NCBI GenBank assembly: GCA_937880175.1 | Contig: CALFLO010000103.1 | Coordinates: 1 to 5,000 of the forward strand | DNA length: 5,000 bases | Source: an uncultured Gluconobacter sp. | Lineage (GTDB): Bacteria > Pseudomonadota > Alphaproteobacteria > Acetobacterales > Acetobacteraceae | Direction of reading: 5' to 3' | Part shown: piece after piece, positions 4,869 to 5,000 of the stretch | Numbering within the stretch: the first letter of the stretch is position 1 | How the letters are laid out: each line of letters opens with the position of its first letter | The notes under the pieces: model-generated | What the model saw: only the letters and a program-made list of their open reading frames with translations | What the model was told of the DNA's origin: nothing | The model's database searches: none | Translations under genes and position numbers: made by a program

Positions 4869-5000
4869 CTATGCATTCGCGCTGATCCGCTCCAGGAAGA
4901 GGAAGCGGCGCATATTATAGACGATATTGGCCAGGCCGATCCTCATGGTGGCCCGGGTGATACCGACAGTTCGGACGAACAGACCCATTTGCGATTTCTG
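4869..5000 (-). CDS. IS5-family transposase, C-terminal fragment (cut by window edge)
   Basis: Forty-three codons run open from the window edge to a TAG at 4869-4871. The translation contains QMGLFVRTVGITRA, then IGLANIVYNMRRFLFLER, which is the typical C-terminus of IS5-group DDE transposases (QMGLF-R-T-G ... K/R-IGLAN-YN-R-F-ER). This part follows the catalytic glutamate region, which must lie beyond the window. It has no start codon of its own here and the remainder cannot be judged. The frame is uninterrupted. Confidence 0.82.
   Translation of the reverse strand, partial: QKSQMGLFVRTVGITRATMRIGLANIVYNMRRFLFLERISANA

Larger units (their letters stand above)
4699..5000 (-). mobile_element. 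Part of an IS5-family insertion sequence, running off the window
   Basis: The transposase fragment at 4869-5000 shows that the right side of the window is the 3' end of an IS5-type element in minus orientation. The stretch 4699-4868 holds no gene and is taken as its 3' non-coding tail and possibly old flank. The outer end is uncertain: the sequence just after the DUF488 stop (GAGGCTGTC, 4698-4706) is a plausible terminus, but its partner repeat lies outside the window. Confidence 0.6.

Overview
The window looks like accessory chromosome of an alphaproteobacterium, most likely an acetic acid bacterium (Acetobacteraceae such as Acetobacter, Gluconobacter or Komagataeibacter). This is an inference from the protein flavour, the moderate and uneven base composition, and two insertion-sequence fragments within 5 kb; no ribosomal or other taxonomic marker is present.

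Left part (1-1399): a strong rightward terminator belongs to a gene outside the window. It is followed by a leftward gene for a small exported cupin protein (65-505). Upstream of that gene lies a 770-bp IS3-family (IS407-group) element at 630-1399 with good terminal inverted repeats. Its interior is deleted, so the first 24 residues of OrfA are joined in frame to the catalytic DDE domain of OrfB. A perfect 38-bp palindrome lies in the 3' end of the transposase gene.

Centre (1400-3255): a nitric oxide defence module. A full-length flavohaemoglobin gene (hmp, leftward) is divergent from an Rrf2-family regulator with the features of NsrR (rightward). Between them is a perfect dyad (11-bp arms, 3-bp spacer) that closely resembles the enterobacterial NsrR operator. 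It overlaps the -10 box of a well-formed hmp promoter (TTGACA, 18 bp, GATAAG). The simplest model is that NsrR holds hmp off until nitric oxide damages its iron-sulphur cluster. Hmp then oxidises NO to nitrate using O2 and NAD(P)H.

Right part (3256-5000): an AT-rich DinB-fold putative metalloprotein gene follows nsrR on the same strand. Next come a leftward DUF2945 (Tudor-like, HVA1 family) gene and a rightward DUF488 gene whose start codons overlap by two bases (CATG). The window ends in the C-terminal fragment of an IS5-family transposase on the minus strand, whose element appears to begin right after the DUF488 gene.

No tRNA, rRNA or CRISPR array was seen. I do not see a convincing wholly new system. 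The most distinctive points are the NsrR operator architecture, the in-frame deleted IS with its palindrome, and the DUF2945/DUF488 overlapping divergent starts.
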